A DNA stretch of 30,784 nt from a virus: positions 1-30,784 of the IMG/VR virus record IMGVR_UViG_3300045283_000080; one strand, written 5' to 3'. The position numbers were made by a program, and so were the translations under genes. Below the pieces are notes generated by a model that did no database searches, was not told the origin of the DNA, and worked only from the letters and a program-made list of their open reading frames with translations. Below, one piece after another: positions 6,495 to 13,282 of this stretch; the first letter of the stretch is position 1; each line of letters opens with the position of its first letter.

Positions 6495-6736
6495 ACACAC
6501 CCGAGGGGCCGGTGCTGCCTGAGTTGTTGCCGTGCGAATGTGGCCGACCGATCAACGAGAACTTTCAGATTCAGCATGTTTTCGCATCTGGCCGCGACAA
6601 CGTATTCGTTGCCCGCTGTAGCTACTGCGGACTCGTTATTAGTTTCACGGCGGATTCGGTAGAGACGATGAATGATGTCAGCGCCAAAGCTATCGCCGCA
6701 TGGAACCAACGCGCCCAGGAAGGACAAAAACCATGA
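6491..6736 (+). CDS. Lar-like restriction alleviation zinc protein
   Basis: This 81-aa protein has the zinc-ribbon layout of the Lar family: ELLPCECGRPI near residue 10, a second pair VARCSYCGLVI, and a closing AIAAWNQRAQ, the A-x3-W-N-x-R signature. Rac prophage Lar modulates type I restriction-modification in favour of the phage. Most phage proteins in the family are assigned by this ribbon alone, so the anti-restriction role is a family-level inference. Both ends are ATGA overlaps. Confidence 0.75.
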   Translation: MNTPEGPVLPELLPCECGRPINENFQIQHVFASGRDNVFVARCSYCGLVISFTADSVETMNDVSAKAIAAWNQRAQEGQKP

Positions 6737-7206
6737 GCCAGCTTCCCAACATAGGATACGTGAAAGAGCTTGAAGAACAGCTCGCCGCCTGTCAGCGGGA
6801 ACTAATCGCCATCGGCTTGCGCAAGACCGGCCACTACGCCGCCAACACAGTCATGTGTGAGCTTATGCGGCGTCTGGAGGCCATGTACGCCCAGGGCAAG
6901 GCGGAGGGCGGGGAGCCGGTGGCGTGGATGTACGACTACACCGAAGACGGCCTTGATTTGCGGGACGTATCCGCGATTCGATTCTTGGAATCGTGGGTTC
7001 ACAAGAAACGGGCAATAGAGACGCCGCTCTACGCCCACCCCGCCAAGGCCCTCGAGGTGGATGATGCGATGGTGAGCAGGATGGCAAGTGTGATCCTGAC
7101 GCAATGTGGCGAAACCAAAAAGTCGGTTGGCAAGCTCGCCTACAAGACAATCTGCGACACACAGCGCGCCGCCCTGACCGCCGCACTGGAGGCTAACAAT
7201 GGTTGA
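6733..7206 (+). CDS. Phage hypothetical protein with coiled-coil start
   Basis: This 157-aa protein starts with the coiled-coil segment VKELEEQLAACQRELIAIG, which recurs at the DNA level in the next gene. The middle GEPVAWMYDY and PLYAHP form a pattern seen in many phage hypothetical proteins. ATG 6733 overlaps the Lar-like stop. The C-terminal half is helical. Function unknown. Confidence 0.65.
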   Translation: MSQLPNIGYVKELEEQLAACQRELIAIGLRKTGHYAANTVMCELMRRLEAMYAQGKAEGGEPVAWMYDYTEDGLDLRDVSAIRFLESWVHKKRAIETPLYAHPAKALEVDDAMVSRMASVILTQCGETKKSVGKLAYKTICDTQRAALTAALEANNG

Positions 7207-7516
7207 CCGCTACTACTTAGGCGCGCATCCAGATGGCCGCAAACTGTTTCCCGGTTCCGATGGGAAATGGGTCAAGTACACCGACTATGCAGCCCTTGCC
7301 GAACAGCTCGCTGCCTGTCAGCGGGATGCGGAGCGGTATCGGTGGCTGCGGGATGTGCAAAATCAAGGTGCGCGCAGCAAAGACGGTAGCGGTCTAATTG
7401 TCTGCGCTGACCGCCCAAACGCTGAGTTCGCCCGCTACATTGGGCCAGTATTCGGCCCGAATCTGGACGCCGCCATCGACGCATCTATGACCAACGACGC
7501 CGAGGCGGGGCGGTGA
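7199..7516 (+). CDS. Phage hypothetical protein sharing a segment with its neighbour
   Basis: This 105-aa protein opens VDRYYLGAHPDGRKLFPG. It then carries LAEQLAACQRDAERYRWLRD, a coiled-coil plus RYRWLRD motif common in phage accessory proteins. The C-terminal half (GLIVCADRPNAEFARYIGP, DAAIDASM) fits that family. Twenty-six bases at 7301-7326 repeat 6775-6800 with one mismatch. Its start overlaps the previous gene by 8 bp. Confidence 0.65.
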   Translation: MVDRYYLGAHPDGRKLFPGSDGKWVKYTDYAALAEQLAACQRDAERYRWLRDVQNQGARSKDGSGLIVCADRPNAEFARYIGPVFGPNLDAAIDASMTNDAEAGR

Positions 7517-7517
7517 T

Positions 7518-7709
7518 ATGGCTAAGACACGATTGCTATATGAGGTTGTTGGTGCCGATTGGAGCAACAAGGTTATAGGCGTTTCTTTCGTGCAGCTCAT
7601 TCAAATGCGCTGCGATGATGGCTGGGAGCCAATCGGCGCAGCGATTCGCCATCCTGACCCGGAAAAACAGTTCTGGTGGCAGACGATGGTGAAGCGGGTG
7701 CGTGAGTGA
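7518..7709 (+). CDS. DUF1737-like small protein
   Basis: This 63-aa protein (LLYEVVGADWSNKVIGV, then CDDGWEPIGAAIRH and QFWWQTMVKRVRE) resembles DUF1737 proteins, which have the pattern Y-x-V-V, G-W-x-P-x-G and a closing Y/W-Q-x-M-V-K. Function unknown. It begins 2 bp after the previous stop and ends in a GTGA overlap. The assignment is from pattern memory only. Confidence 0.65.
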   Translation: MAKTRLLYEVVGADWSNKVIGVSFVQLIQMRCDDGWEPIGAAIRHPDPEKQFWWQTMVKRVRE

Positions 7710-7903
7710 CCATCTGCGCGCACTGCGGCGCTCCCAGGCCGACTGCCAAATGGCACCTGACCGCCTGCGCCGATGGTTCCCGGAAACGCACCTATCGGCT
7801 TTGTGATCGCTGCGACGTGGAGCTGAATCGCCGGAACATGAAGTTCCTGGGCGTGCCGGACGTGGCGGCCAAGATCAGGAAGTACCGGCAGCTTCGTGAT
7901 TGA
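7706..7903 (+). CDS. Small zinc-finger-like protein, GTG start
   Basis: This 65-aa protein has two Cys pairs, CAHC (residues 4-7) and CDRC, with His residues between, followed by a basic helix (NRRNMKFLGVPDVAAKIRKY). It probably binds one zinc. Similar small phage proteins carry the LCDRCDVELN signature. GTG 7706 overlaps the previous stop. It is the last plus-strand gene before the convergent junction. A nucleic-acid-binding role is plausible but unproven. Confidence 0.65.
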   Translation: MTICAHCGAPRPTAKWHLTACADGSRKRTYRLCDRCDVELNRRNMKFLGVPDVAAKIRKYRQLRD

Positions 7904-7978
7904 CAAGGAAACTTGACAGGATTAGCCTACGCGCGATCCGGCAGGGTCGGCGCGTCTCCCGATGGGCACACGGCGCGA

Positions 7979-8008
7979 GCCGGGGTGTCTCGCAAGGACA
8001 GCCCCGGC
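7979..8008. terminator. Stem-loop at the convergent gene junction
   Basis: GCCGGGG (7979-7985) pairs with CCCCGGC (8002-8008), extended by TGTC/GACA across a bulged G, with a 7-nt loop. It lies between the plus-strand end (7903) and the minus-strand end (8019). Neither side has a strong U-tract (CTCTCTT follows on the plus strand), so it may act bidirectionally but imperfectly. The rest of 7904-8018 shows nothing else. Confidence 0.5.
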
Positions 8009-8018
8009 AAACCCTCTC

Positions 8019-8180
8019 TTACTGCTGCGGAACCGCCGCTTTCAAATCAGCTAACGCCCGCTCATAGTTCGCGCTGACCTGTGCCCATTCCGCCGGATGA
8101 TCCTGCTTGATCTGGTTGAATAGGGACGTGAGCTGGGTGACGAACGGCAGAAGCTGTTCAAGCAAGATAAGCGGGTTCAT
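8019..8180 (-). CDS. Small hypothetical protein, last gene of the late operon
   Basis: This 53-aa reading frame starts at ATG 8180 (overlapping the stop of the lipoprotein gene as ATGA) and ends at TAA 8019. It reads NPLILLEQLLPFVTQLTSLF, then HPAEWAQVSANYERALADLK. The first half is an amphipathic or hydrophobic helix and the second is helical. Stop-start overlap and protein-like composition support it. Function unknown; the position is the end of the lysis region. Confidence 0.6.
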   Translation of the reverse strand: MNPLILLEQLLPFVTQLTSLFNQIKQDHPAEWAQVSANYERALADLKAAVPQQ

Positions 8181-8401
8181 GGCTTTACTCCGGGGTTACA
8201 AATCGGTTGCAGGGCTTCGGCGGCGGCAATGGCGCGATCCTGGTCGGCCTTGTTGATCTTGCCTGCCCTGACACCAGCGGTCACGATATCCATCGTCGTG
8301 GCGGAGGAATTACAGACGGTAATCAGCTTGTCCTGTTGGCCGGTAGTGGCGCAGCCGGACAGGCTGGCGGTTAGCAGTAATGCTACTAAGATAGTTTTCA
8401 T
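8177..8401 (-). CDS. Small lipoprotein of the lysis region
   Basis: This 74-aa protein begins MKTILVALLLTASLSGCATT: a lipoprotein signal peptide with lipobox L-S-G-C, so the mature form would start at Cys17 and be lipidated. The mature part has a short helical domain with two further Cys (VCNSSATTM, QPICNP). A small lipoprotein near the lysozyme raises the possibility of an outer-membrane spanin (Rz1-like), but it is not Pro-rich as Rz1 usually is, so a superinfection or envelope role is also possible. The frame is open to 8527; ATG 8401 is chosen for the signal peptide. Confidence 0.65.
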   Translation of the reverse strand: MKTILVALLLTASLSGCATTGQQDKLITVCNSSATTMDIVTAGVRAGKINKADQDRAIAAAEALQPICNPGVKP

Positions 8402-8441
8402 GATCGAACTACTCCAAAAGTAATGACCACGGCTCCGGCGA

Positions 8442-8567
8442 CTAAAAGTTTCCACCAGAAATCCGAGGACAGAAATCCGAGGACCGAGGCTCGCCCGCAA
8501 TGATGGCGAGAACGAGAAAAACCACAAAGGGAATAAGCAGTAACAAAAGCTGGGTTGAGAGGACCAT
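8442..8567 (-). CDS. Tiny single-span membrane protein
   Basis: This 41-aa frame starts at ATG 8567 with GGAG six or seven bases upstream on the minus strand. It encodes a strong hydrophobic helix (STQLLLLLIPFVVFLVLAII, residues 4-23) and a short tail. It starts 4 bp after the upstream stop. A perfect 14-bp tandem duplication lies in its 3' half, so the tail (residues about 28-37) may be a recently rearranged end. It could be a holin or antiholin-type peptide by size and place; this is inference. Confidence 0.5.
   Translation of the reverse strand: MVLSTQLLLLLIPFVVFLVLAIIAGEPRSSDFCPRISGGNF
8457..8484. repeat. Perfect 14-bp tandem duplication
   Basis: AGAAATCCGAGGAC occurs twice back to back (8457-8470 and 8471-8484), followed by a further CGAGG. 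It is inside the 3' part of the 41-aa membrane gene. Fourteen is not a multiple of three, so gain or loss of a copy would change the C-terminal frame. Confidence 0.9.
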
Positions 8568-8571
8568 AACG

Positions 8572-9060
8572 CTACTCCTTCTTAGCCGCATCGCTCAAGA
8601 CACCCTTGGCGGTATCAGCCGCATCCGATACTACGCTTCGTGCCTGAGTTTCCGCCGTCGCTACCACGTCCCTTGCGACCTGTTCAGCGAGCGTTAGTTT
8701 GGCAACGGCCGCAGCTGGACTAGTCGTGGACGCCGCGCCCTGAGCGAACCCCGCATCACCCGCCGTTTGAATCGCCTGCGAAGTCAGCCCATCCACCTTG
8801 GCGGAAATGTCCGCGCGCTCGATCTTGGCTTCTTTCTGGTGGCGCAGGATGATCCGGCCGTAGAAAATCATGACCGTGGACGCCAGCAATGCCAGCGAAG
8901 GCAGTACGGTATTGGCGCGGCTCAGGATCAGTTCCAGCGCATTGAAGCAGCGGTTGATAAAGACAATCCACGGATCGGGCGGGGCGCTAGCGTTGGCCGC
9001 TGCAAAGGCCGTGCCGACCATTGCACCGAGCAGCAGGCAGAACAGGTAGAGTTTTTTCAT
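8572..9060 (-). CDS. Membrane protein with signal-like N-terminus (lysis region)
   Basis: This 162-aa protein begins MKKLYLFCLLLGAMVGTAFA, a signal peptide or first membrane helix. A second hydrophobic segment follows at about residues 54-73 (LPSLALLASTVMIFYGRIIL). A long Ala/Asp-rich helical tail (about 75-162) contains repeated AxTA/AxDA patterns likely to form coiled coil. It overlaps the lysozyme stop (ATGA at 9057-9060). By position it could be an i-spanin-like or holin-associated factor, but family features are lacking. The fold suggests one or two spans with a helical soluble tail. Confidence 0.65.
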   Translation of the reverse strand: MKKLYLFCLLLGAMVGTAFAAANASAPPDPWIVFINRCFNALELILSRANTVLPSLALLASTVMIFYGRIILRHQKEAKIERADISAKVDGLTSQAIQTAGDAGFAQGAASTTSPAAAVAKLTLAEQVARDVVATAETQARSVVSDAADTAKGVLSDAAKKE

Positions 9061-9650
9061 GTGGGCACTCCCAAGGCTGATTTAAATTTCAACAACCAAG
9101 CCCGACGATCTTCCAGACCGTTCAGACCCCCATTTACTGCGCGCGTCACTTCTTCCAAACTATCGTGCATCGCATGCAATCCGATATTGTTTTCGATCCA
9201 GAAGTAGCCGGCCGACAGTGCGGCATTCTCAGGCAACGCCATCCGGTCCGGTTGCGCTACCAGTCGGTCATCATCGAATAGTGCCTGCGAGACGTCGGCG
9301 TAATTGCGTTTTCCGGTGATCTGGATAAACCCGGCGCCGCGGTAGTTCCAACCATCGCCGCTCAATTCGTCGCCGTTGCCTAGCCGATTCGCATACACCC
9401 GGTTAGCGATGCGTTGCGGATGATGAGCGTAATCGAGCGCTTGCGACAGCGTGAATCGATGCGGCCAAGTGCGTTGCAGTCCGACACTGCCATAGTTCAG
9501 GTTTTCCGTCAGTATCTCAAAGCCCGCGCTTTCGTGCGCGACTTGGGCAAGAAAATGCGCCTGTTCCAAGGGCGAGCCGATGCCGAAACGCTGCATCGCT
9601 GGAATCAGGGGCGCGCCATTCGGTTCCAGTAGGGTGAGTAAATCGTTCAT
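9057..9650 (-). CDS. Endolysin, GH19 chitinase-like family
   Basis: This 197-aa enzyme is from ATG 9650 (ATGA overlap with the upstream gene; an earlier ATG at 9689 lies inside that gene). The catalytic signature AHFLAQVAHESAGF has the general-acid Glu at residue 40, and a second acidic residue (ILTEN, Glu49) lies nearby. YRGAGFIQITGKRNY at 103-117 is the substrate-groove motif of phage GH19 lysozymes. These enzymes hydrolyse the glycan strands of peptidoglycan. There is no signal peptide or SAR helix, so export through a holin is expected, consistent with the neighbouring membrane genes. Length is typical. Confidence 0.9.
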   Translation of the reverse strand: MNDLLTLLEPNGAPLIPAMQRFGIGSPLEQAHFLAQVAHESAGFEILTENLNYGSVGLQRTWPHRFTLSQALDYAHHPQRIANRVYANRLGNGDELSGDGWNYRGAGFIQITGKRNYADVSQALFDDDRLVAQPDRMALPENAALSAGYFWIENNIGLHAMHDSLEEVTRAVNGGLNGLEDRRAWLLKFKSALGVPT

Positions 9651-9922
9651 TTCGGTGACCAGAAAAAGAGGGCTTTCATGATGACCCATACTGCACCCAG
9701 TGCCGCCATGAAGGCGCTGAAAGCAATGGTAACCTTCCCCACGCCACGGACGAAGGACAGCGCCGCTTTGCCGCCATTGAACAGATTCAATAGTTCAGCG
9801 TTGGAAGCATTGGACTCGGAAAGGGCATTCATGACTTCACGGTGTTTTTCGTCCATATCCTCGCGCAAGTCATCCAAGCGGCGTTCCATTTCGGCGAGTC
9901 GAAAGCGCACGTTGTCATCCAT
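9647..9922 (-). CDS. Holin-like / XhlA-like membrane protein
   Basis: This 91-aa protein has an N-terminal charged coiled coil (residues 1-45: MERRLDDLREDMDEKHREVM). One C-terminal transmembrane helix follows (VTIAFSAFMAALGAVWVIM, about 63-81), then a short tail. Coiled coil plus C-terminal anchor is the layout of XhlA-type and some holin-accessory proteins. It lies directly upstream of the endolysin and overlaps it. The ribosome binding site is AAAGGA upstream of ATG 9922. The holin role is inferred from position and topology. Confidence 0.6.
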   Translation of the reverse strand: MDDNVRFRLAEMERRLDDLREDMDEKHREVMNALSESNASNAELLNLFNGGKAALSFVRGVGKVTIAFSAFMAALGAVWVIMKALFFWSPK

Positions 9923-9931
9923 GGCCGTCCT

Positions 9932-10102
9932 TTAGGGGGCTGGGTCGGTCGGATCATTGTGATGCAGGTAAATTATCGCCAGCACAACCTTGACCAATGT
10001 CGGCACAATGGCGTTTATCTGCGCCTGCGTTGGCGTAGCGATGGCATTGAAGGTTTTAAGCGTAGCGGTCTTGCCATCAAGAAAAGCTTCTATATTGTTC
10101 AT
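9932..10102 (-). CDS. Small single-span protein between tail and lysis genes
   Basis: This 56-aa frame starts at ATG 10102 (overlapping the tail-fibre stop as ATGA) and ends at TAA 9932. It reads NNIEAFLDGKTATLKTFNAI, then a hydrophobic helix (AIVPTLVKVVLAIIYL, residues 31-46) and a polar HHNDPTDPAP tail. It is another candidate for the holin set. No family is recognised. Confidence 0.6.
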   Translation of the reverse strand: MNNIEAFLDGKTATLKTFNAIATPTQAQINAIVPTLVKVVLAIIYLHHNDPTDPAP

Positions 10103-11169
10103 GCCCACGGCCCCACGGATTCAGCGGTTGAGGTACCGACCGGCCAGATTTCAAAGAACGAACCAGCCTCGGTTTGACAGGTGCCGGTCGGGCCGGCGCT
10201 AAAGGTGATCTGCGGGATGCACGTTCCGGTGCCATTGCAGACCAGTTCGCCCTCCATCCAGATGCGAATGCCCTGCTGCGTCGTGCCGCCGTCGAGCGTG
10301 GTTGCGGTCGCCACGGCGGACCAGACGCTATATCCACCACCCGAAACGATGGCGCCCGAATTGCCACGATAAGATTGCGCGTTGTAGCTCACGCGGGAAT
10401 ACGTCGCGCCGCCGCCGAAGCTAAAGGCGTTGGTGTGCGACGTGTTGCCGTTGGTGATATGGATGTTGGCGCGGAAGCGGTACTTGATGCCCGCGGTCAG
10501 GGTAATGGCATCGGTGGCGCTCGGGAAAATGGACTGCGCGCTGACCGAACTGTTCGACAGCGAGACCGCCGATTCGCTGGAAGTCCACATGACGGCAGAC
10601 AAGGCACCCCGCGCACTGGCAATCGGGGCGGCATACAGGGCTTTGCCGTCATTTTCGAAGCCGCCTGCGGCTGCGGTTGTTTGCAGCGTGCCGGAAGGGA
10701 TAGAAATGGACGGAGCAGACGTTGTGCAGGCCGCGAATGTTTGTGTTACGGACCATCCTGTATCGACCGCTTTTGTGGCGATGGTGTCGCTGGAGTTCGG
10801 CAGCGTGAACGTCTTTTCGCTGGTCGTCGGGCCGGTGAATTTGGTGAAGCTGTTTCCGGTTCCTCCGTACAGTGAAAAGTTGCCAAGTGGCGGACGTGCT
10901 GAAAATTCGCGGTTGGTAATAACCGCCGATGAATCGTCTGGCGACGTGGATGTGGCGCTTATAACGGGGCCAAGCGCGTTCCATGCCAGCGTGATATTCG
11001 TTCCGGGCTGCACCACGTCCCGCCGCAACTCATGCCCAGCGAACGACTGCGCCTGAATCAAATTCAGCGCGTCCGCGACTTGCCCGGAAATGGACCGGCG
11101 CGAAAAAACCTGTGAACGAATCCAGTCGCCTGCGGGATCGCCTAACAAGTTTTGCGGGACGATGTGCAT
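10099..11169 (-). CDS. Tail fibre / appendage protein
   Basis: This is a 356-aa protein. After a 60-residue N-terminal part (IVPQNLLGDPAGDWIRSQVF) comes a region typical of phage fibres: STSPDDSSAVITNREFSARP and KTFTLPNSSDTIATKAVDTG (about residues 115-140), the repeat style of trimeric fibre shafts. The C-terminal half is Ser/Thr/Gly-rich beta structure with two Cys pairs near the end (LVCNGTGTCIPQ, TGTCQT). It is probably a receptor-binding or capsid-exposed beta-prism protein. It is the last of five fibre-type genes before lysis. Confidence 0.7.
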   Translation of the reverse strand: MHIVPQNLLGDPAGDWIRSQVFSRRSISGQVADALNLIQAQSFAGHELRRDVVQPGTNITLAWNALGPVISATSTSPDDSSAVITNREFSARPPLGNFSLYGGTGNSFTKFTGPTTSEKTFTLPNSSDTIATKAVDTGWSVTQTFAACTTSAPSISIPSGTLQTTAAAGGFENDGKALYAAPIASARGALSAVMWTSSESAVSLSNSSVSAQSIFPSATDAITLTAGIKYRFRANIHITNGNTSHTNAFSFGGGATYSRVSYNAQSYRGNSGAIVSGGGYSVWSAVATATTLDGGTTQQGIRIWMEGELVCNGTGTCIPQITFSAGPTGTCQTEAGSFFEIWPVGTSTAESVGPWA

Positions 11170-11170
11170 A

Positions 11171-11527
11171 TCAGGCGATGCGGTTCACATAGCCAGTGAT
11201 ATTGAGTGCGGAAGCCGTGCCGCTGAATGCGCGACAGACCAGCCCGTTATTGAGAACTTGCCCAGTGGCAATAGGAATCGGCGGACTGTTGGCGGGAATG
11301 CTGACCGCTTTAGTCAAGTGGTCGCCAGGATCGGTGACGCCGCCCCATTCGACCGTGAGTGTCGCCGCTGCGCCGGTCACATTACTCACCCACAAATAAA
11401 GTTCATCGAATGATGACGTGCCGGTGACAGCGGTATGAATCAGCGTGCCTGCTGTCGCAACCGCAACCACGGGGATAGCTCGGCCATTGGTCGAACCGCT
11501 CAGCAAAAGGCGTGAATAAGTGGCCAT
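11171..11527 (-). CDS. Small conserved virion protein (fibre cluster)
   Basis: This 118-aa beta-rich protein (ATYSRLLLSGSTNGRAIPV, then GTSSFDELYLWVSNVTGAAA and LTVEWGGVTDPGDH) matches a pattern I associate with small structural proteins that accompany tail fibres in many phages. Single-domain beta-sandwich character is evident from the alternating hydrophobic pattern. It is separated by 1 bp from the next gene and 3 bp from the previous one. Confidence 0.65.
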   Translation of the reverse strand: MATYSRLLLSGSTNGRAIPVVAVATAGTLIHTAVTGTSSFDELYLWVSNVTGAAATLTVEWGGVTDPGDHLTKAVSIPANSPPIPIATGQVLNNGLVCRAFSGTASALNITGYVNRIA

Positions 11528-11530
11528 GAT

Positions 11531-11911
11531 TCAACTCCCGAAAACTTGACTAGCTAGAATGGTCGCATCGCGTGCGCGTTGATCGGTGAAGTAAAGGTTA
11601 GTTGTTCCTTCGGAAAGATCATCGGTCGTTGCGCTTTCGGTGCCTTCGACGCGCCCGTAAATATCGCGGGTGATTTTCAATAGAGCCAGCCCAACGCCCG
11701 TATCGTTGAGCAGCGGCAGGTCGGTAGACAACGGCGGAATGTTCGCCACCGTGCCATCCGGTGAGCCGAGAATGTAGGCAATCGCGGTGATGGCTTCGGT
11801 GCCAATCGCGCCCGACAATCGCGCCGCTTCCAACTCCGTAAACCAGCGATACCATATCTGATCGTTGGGGTTCGGTGGAAACAGCGAGTGGCTGTACTTG
11901 GGCAGGCTCAT
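11531..11911 (-). CDS. Tail fibre-type structural protein
   Basis: This 126-aa protein ends with DLSEGTTNLYFTDQRARDA, a motif recurrent in phage tail fibres (L-x-E-G-x-x-N-L-Y-F-T-x-x-R-A). The N-terminal part (PKYSHSLFPPNPNDQIWYRW) may be the virion-anchoring segment. It is short for a whole fibre, so it may be an adaptor between virion and larger adhesin, or a truncated fibre. ATG 11911 overlaps the stop of the upstream gene. Confidence 0.7.
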   Translation of the reverse strand: MSLPKYSHSLFPPNPNDQIWYRWFTELEAARLSGAIGTEAITAIAYILGSPDGTVANIPPLSTDLPLLNDTGVGLALLKITRDIYGRVEGTESATTDDLSEGTTNLYFTDQRARDATILASQVFGS

Positions 11912-12438
11912 GCGAGCGTCAGCCAGTCAAAGTTCACGCGCCCGGTGAAGTGCGTGGTGTCGGCGTTGGTCGCATATAGCACCAGACCGCATTGAGTGGC
12001 CCCGACAGGCCGTGTCGCCGTGACCGTCACTAACTGCCAGCCTGACGTCGGAACCGTCACTAGCGCGCTCAGGTCGTCCGATACCATGACATTGCCGGCG
12101 TCGTACCAGCGGATGCCCGCTTTACCCCCGACCGCGCCCAGGTTCGGCTGCGGCCAGATGCGGCAGGTCATGGTCTTGGAGCCGCCTACCCCTACTGCAA
12201 AGCGGTCATCGTTGGTCATGTAACCGGAGCTGGCGTGGGTCACGAAGGCGTCAAAGGTCGCGTTCGCGTGCCCTTCAAAGGGCGACACCGAGGCGGTATG
12301 TCCCAAGGGCGGGGCGTAGGCGACCTGCCAGCAGGCGCTATCCGGCGTCCAACTGGCTAACCCCAGTTCAAACGACCAGTTATTGCCGGTCGTGCCTCCG
12401 GCAAGTTTTGGCAGCGGATAGTAGAAGGCGAGCGACAT
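11908..12438 (-). CDS. Carbohydrate-binding-module-like virion protein
   Basis: This 176-aa protein has the appearance of a CBM_4_9-type jelly roll. NNWSFELGLASWTPDS opens with the N-W-S-F-E-x-G-L-x-x-W pattern. Strands such as MTCRIWPQPNLGAVGGKAGI and GWQLVTVTATRPVGATQCGL follow, and the end is VNFDWLTLA. CBMs of this kind bind polysaccharide, which fits a role in recognising capsule or lipopolysaccharide. It sits 1 bp after the next-upstream structural gene. Confidence 0.7.
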   Translation of the reverse strand: MSLAFYYPLPKLAGGTTGNNWSFELGLASWTPDSACWQVAYAPPLGHTASVSPFEGHANATFDAFVTHASSGYMTNDDRFAVGVGGSKTMTCRIWPQPNLGAVGGKAGIRWYDAGNVMVSDDLSALVTVPTSGWQLVTVTATRPVGATQCGLVLYATNADTTHFTGRVNFDWLTLA

Positions 12439-12439
12439 G

Positions 12440-13222
12440 TCAGCTCAGGTTGAGAATGTAGGAGCCGCGCGCTTTCGCTACGCTGGGTTCAAACTTCAGG
12501 GACAGCACGTCAATCGCGCCGGTCGTCTGGGTCAGAGTCGGCACACCGCCAGGGAAGGTGGCAATCGAGGACAGGTTGGTAATCGCCCGTGCGGTGCCGG
12601 TCGCATCCTTCACGCGGGTAATGCTGACGATATACGCGGCGGTCGCGCTGGGCGGATTGGTGAACGCCAGTGTCGTGATATCGACCGCTTGATTGAGCAA
12701 GATCGCGCAACCCAGCGACAGATCAATCGTGGTTGTCGTGGCCGCAGTAACCACCTGATACAGCGTGGATGGCGAGGCCAGCAGCGTTTGCCAAAGGATC
12801 GTGGTGCCGTTGTTGGTCAGCGACTGGCCGCTATGTCCGGTCGGATCCGGGACTTGCAGGATCGCCGCCCAGCTCATTACAGCGCCGTCATTGGTCAGGA
12901 ACTCACTGGCGACCAGGGCCGGGAACGCCGTGGCATCACCGCCCGGAATTTCCACGTCATCGGCTTCCGACTGCTTGACGTCGTTGCTGTCGTACAGCTC
13001 CACGAAGTAGCTGCCCGAGCCCCAGATATCATCGACAGGACGGCCCGCAGAATCCAGGGCGATGATCGGCCCGTTGTTCGTGGTAAGACCTATCTCTCCA
13101 TACGTATCTTTGGGCGTCGTGGAGTGGGCAATGTAGAACTTGAAATAGCCGCCCGACAGGAGCTGCCCGGTCATGCCGAACTGGTTTTGCATTTTGCTGA
13201 ACAAGCGGAAGGCGGCGGCCAT
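12440..13222 (-). CDS. Structural / tail fibre protein
   Basis: This 260-aa protein begins AAAFRLFSKMQNQFGMTGQL. A beta-rich region follows (YFKFYIAHSTTPKDTYGEIG, SGSYFVELYD) that resembles fibre anchors, and then a repeat-poor tail with NNGTTILWQTLLAS. It ends RGSYILNLS. It is the first of the fibre-type genes after the ejection proteins, so it may attach the others to the tail. AGGAC precedes ATG 13222. Confidence 0.65.
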   Translation of the reverse strand: MAAAFRLFSKMQNQFGMTGQLLSGGYFKFYIAHSTTPKDTYGEIGLTTNNGPIIALDSAGRPVDDIWGSGSYFVELYDSNDVKQSEADDVEIPGGDATAFPALVASEFLTNDGAVMSWAAILQVPDPTGHSGQSLTNNGTTILWQTLLASPSTLYQVVTAATTTTIDLSLGCAILLNQAVDITTLAFTNPPSATAAYIVSITRVKDATGTARAITNLSSIATFPGGVPTLTQTTGAIDVLSLKFEPSVAKARGSYILNLS

Positions 13223-13282
13223 GTCAGAGTCCTAGGTGTATGCTAATGGCGATCATTTTTCTTCATCCGTGAAGGGTTCTGT

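Noticed and set aside
8402-8527. N-terminal extension of the lipoprotein frame
   Set aside because: It would bury the signal peptide and overlaps the 41-aa membrane gene. ATG 8401 is the better start.
13223-13282. Promoter for the plus-strand membrane gene (TATGCTAAT)
   Set aside because: A -10-like element exists but no supporting -35 at proper spacing was found.
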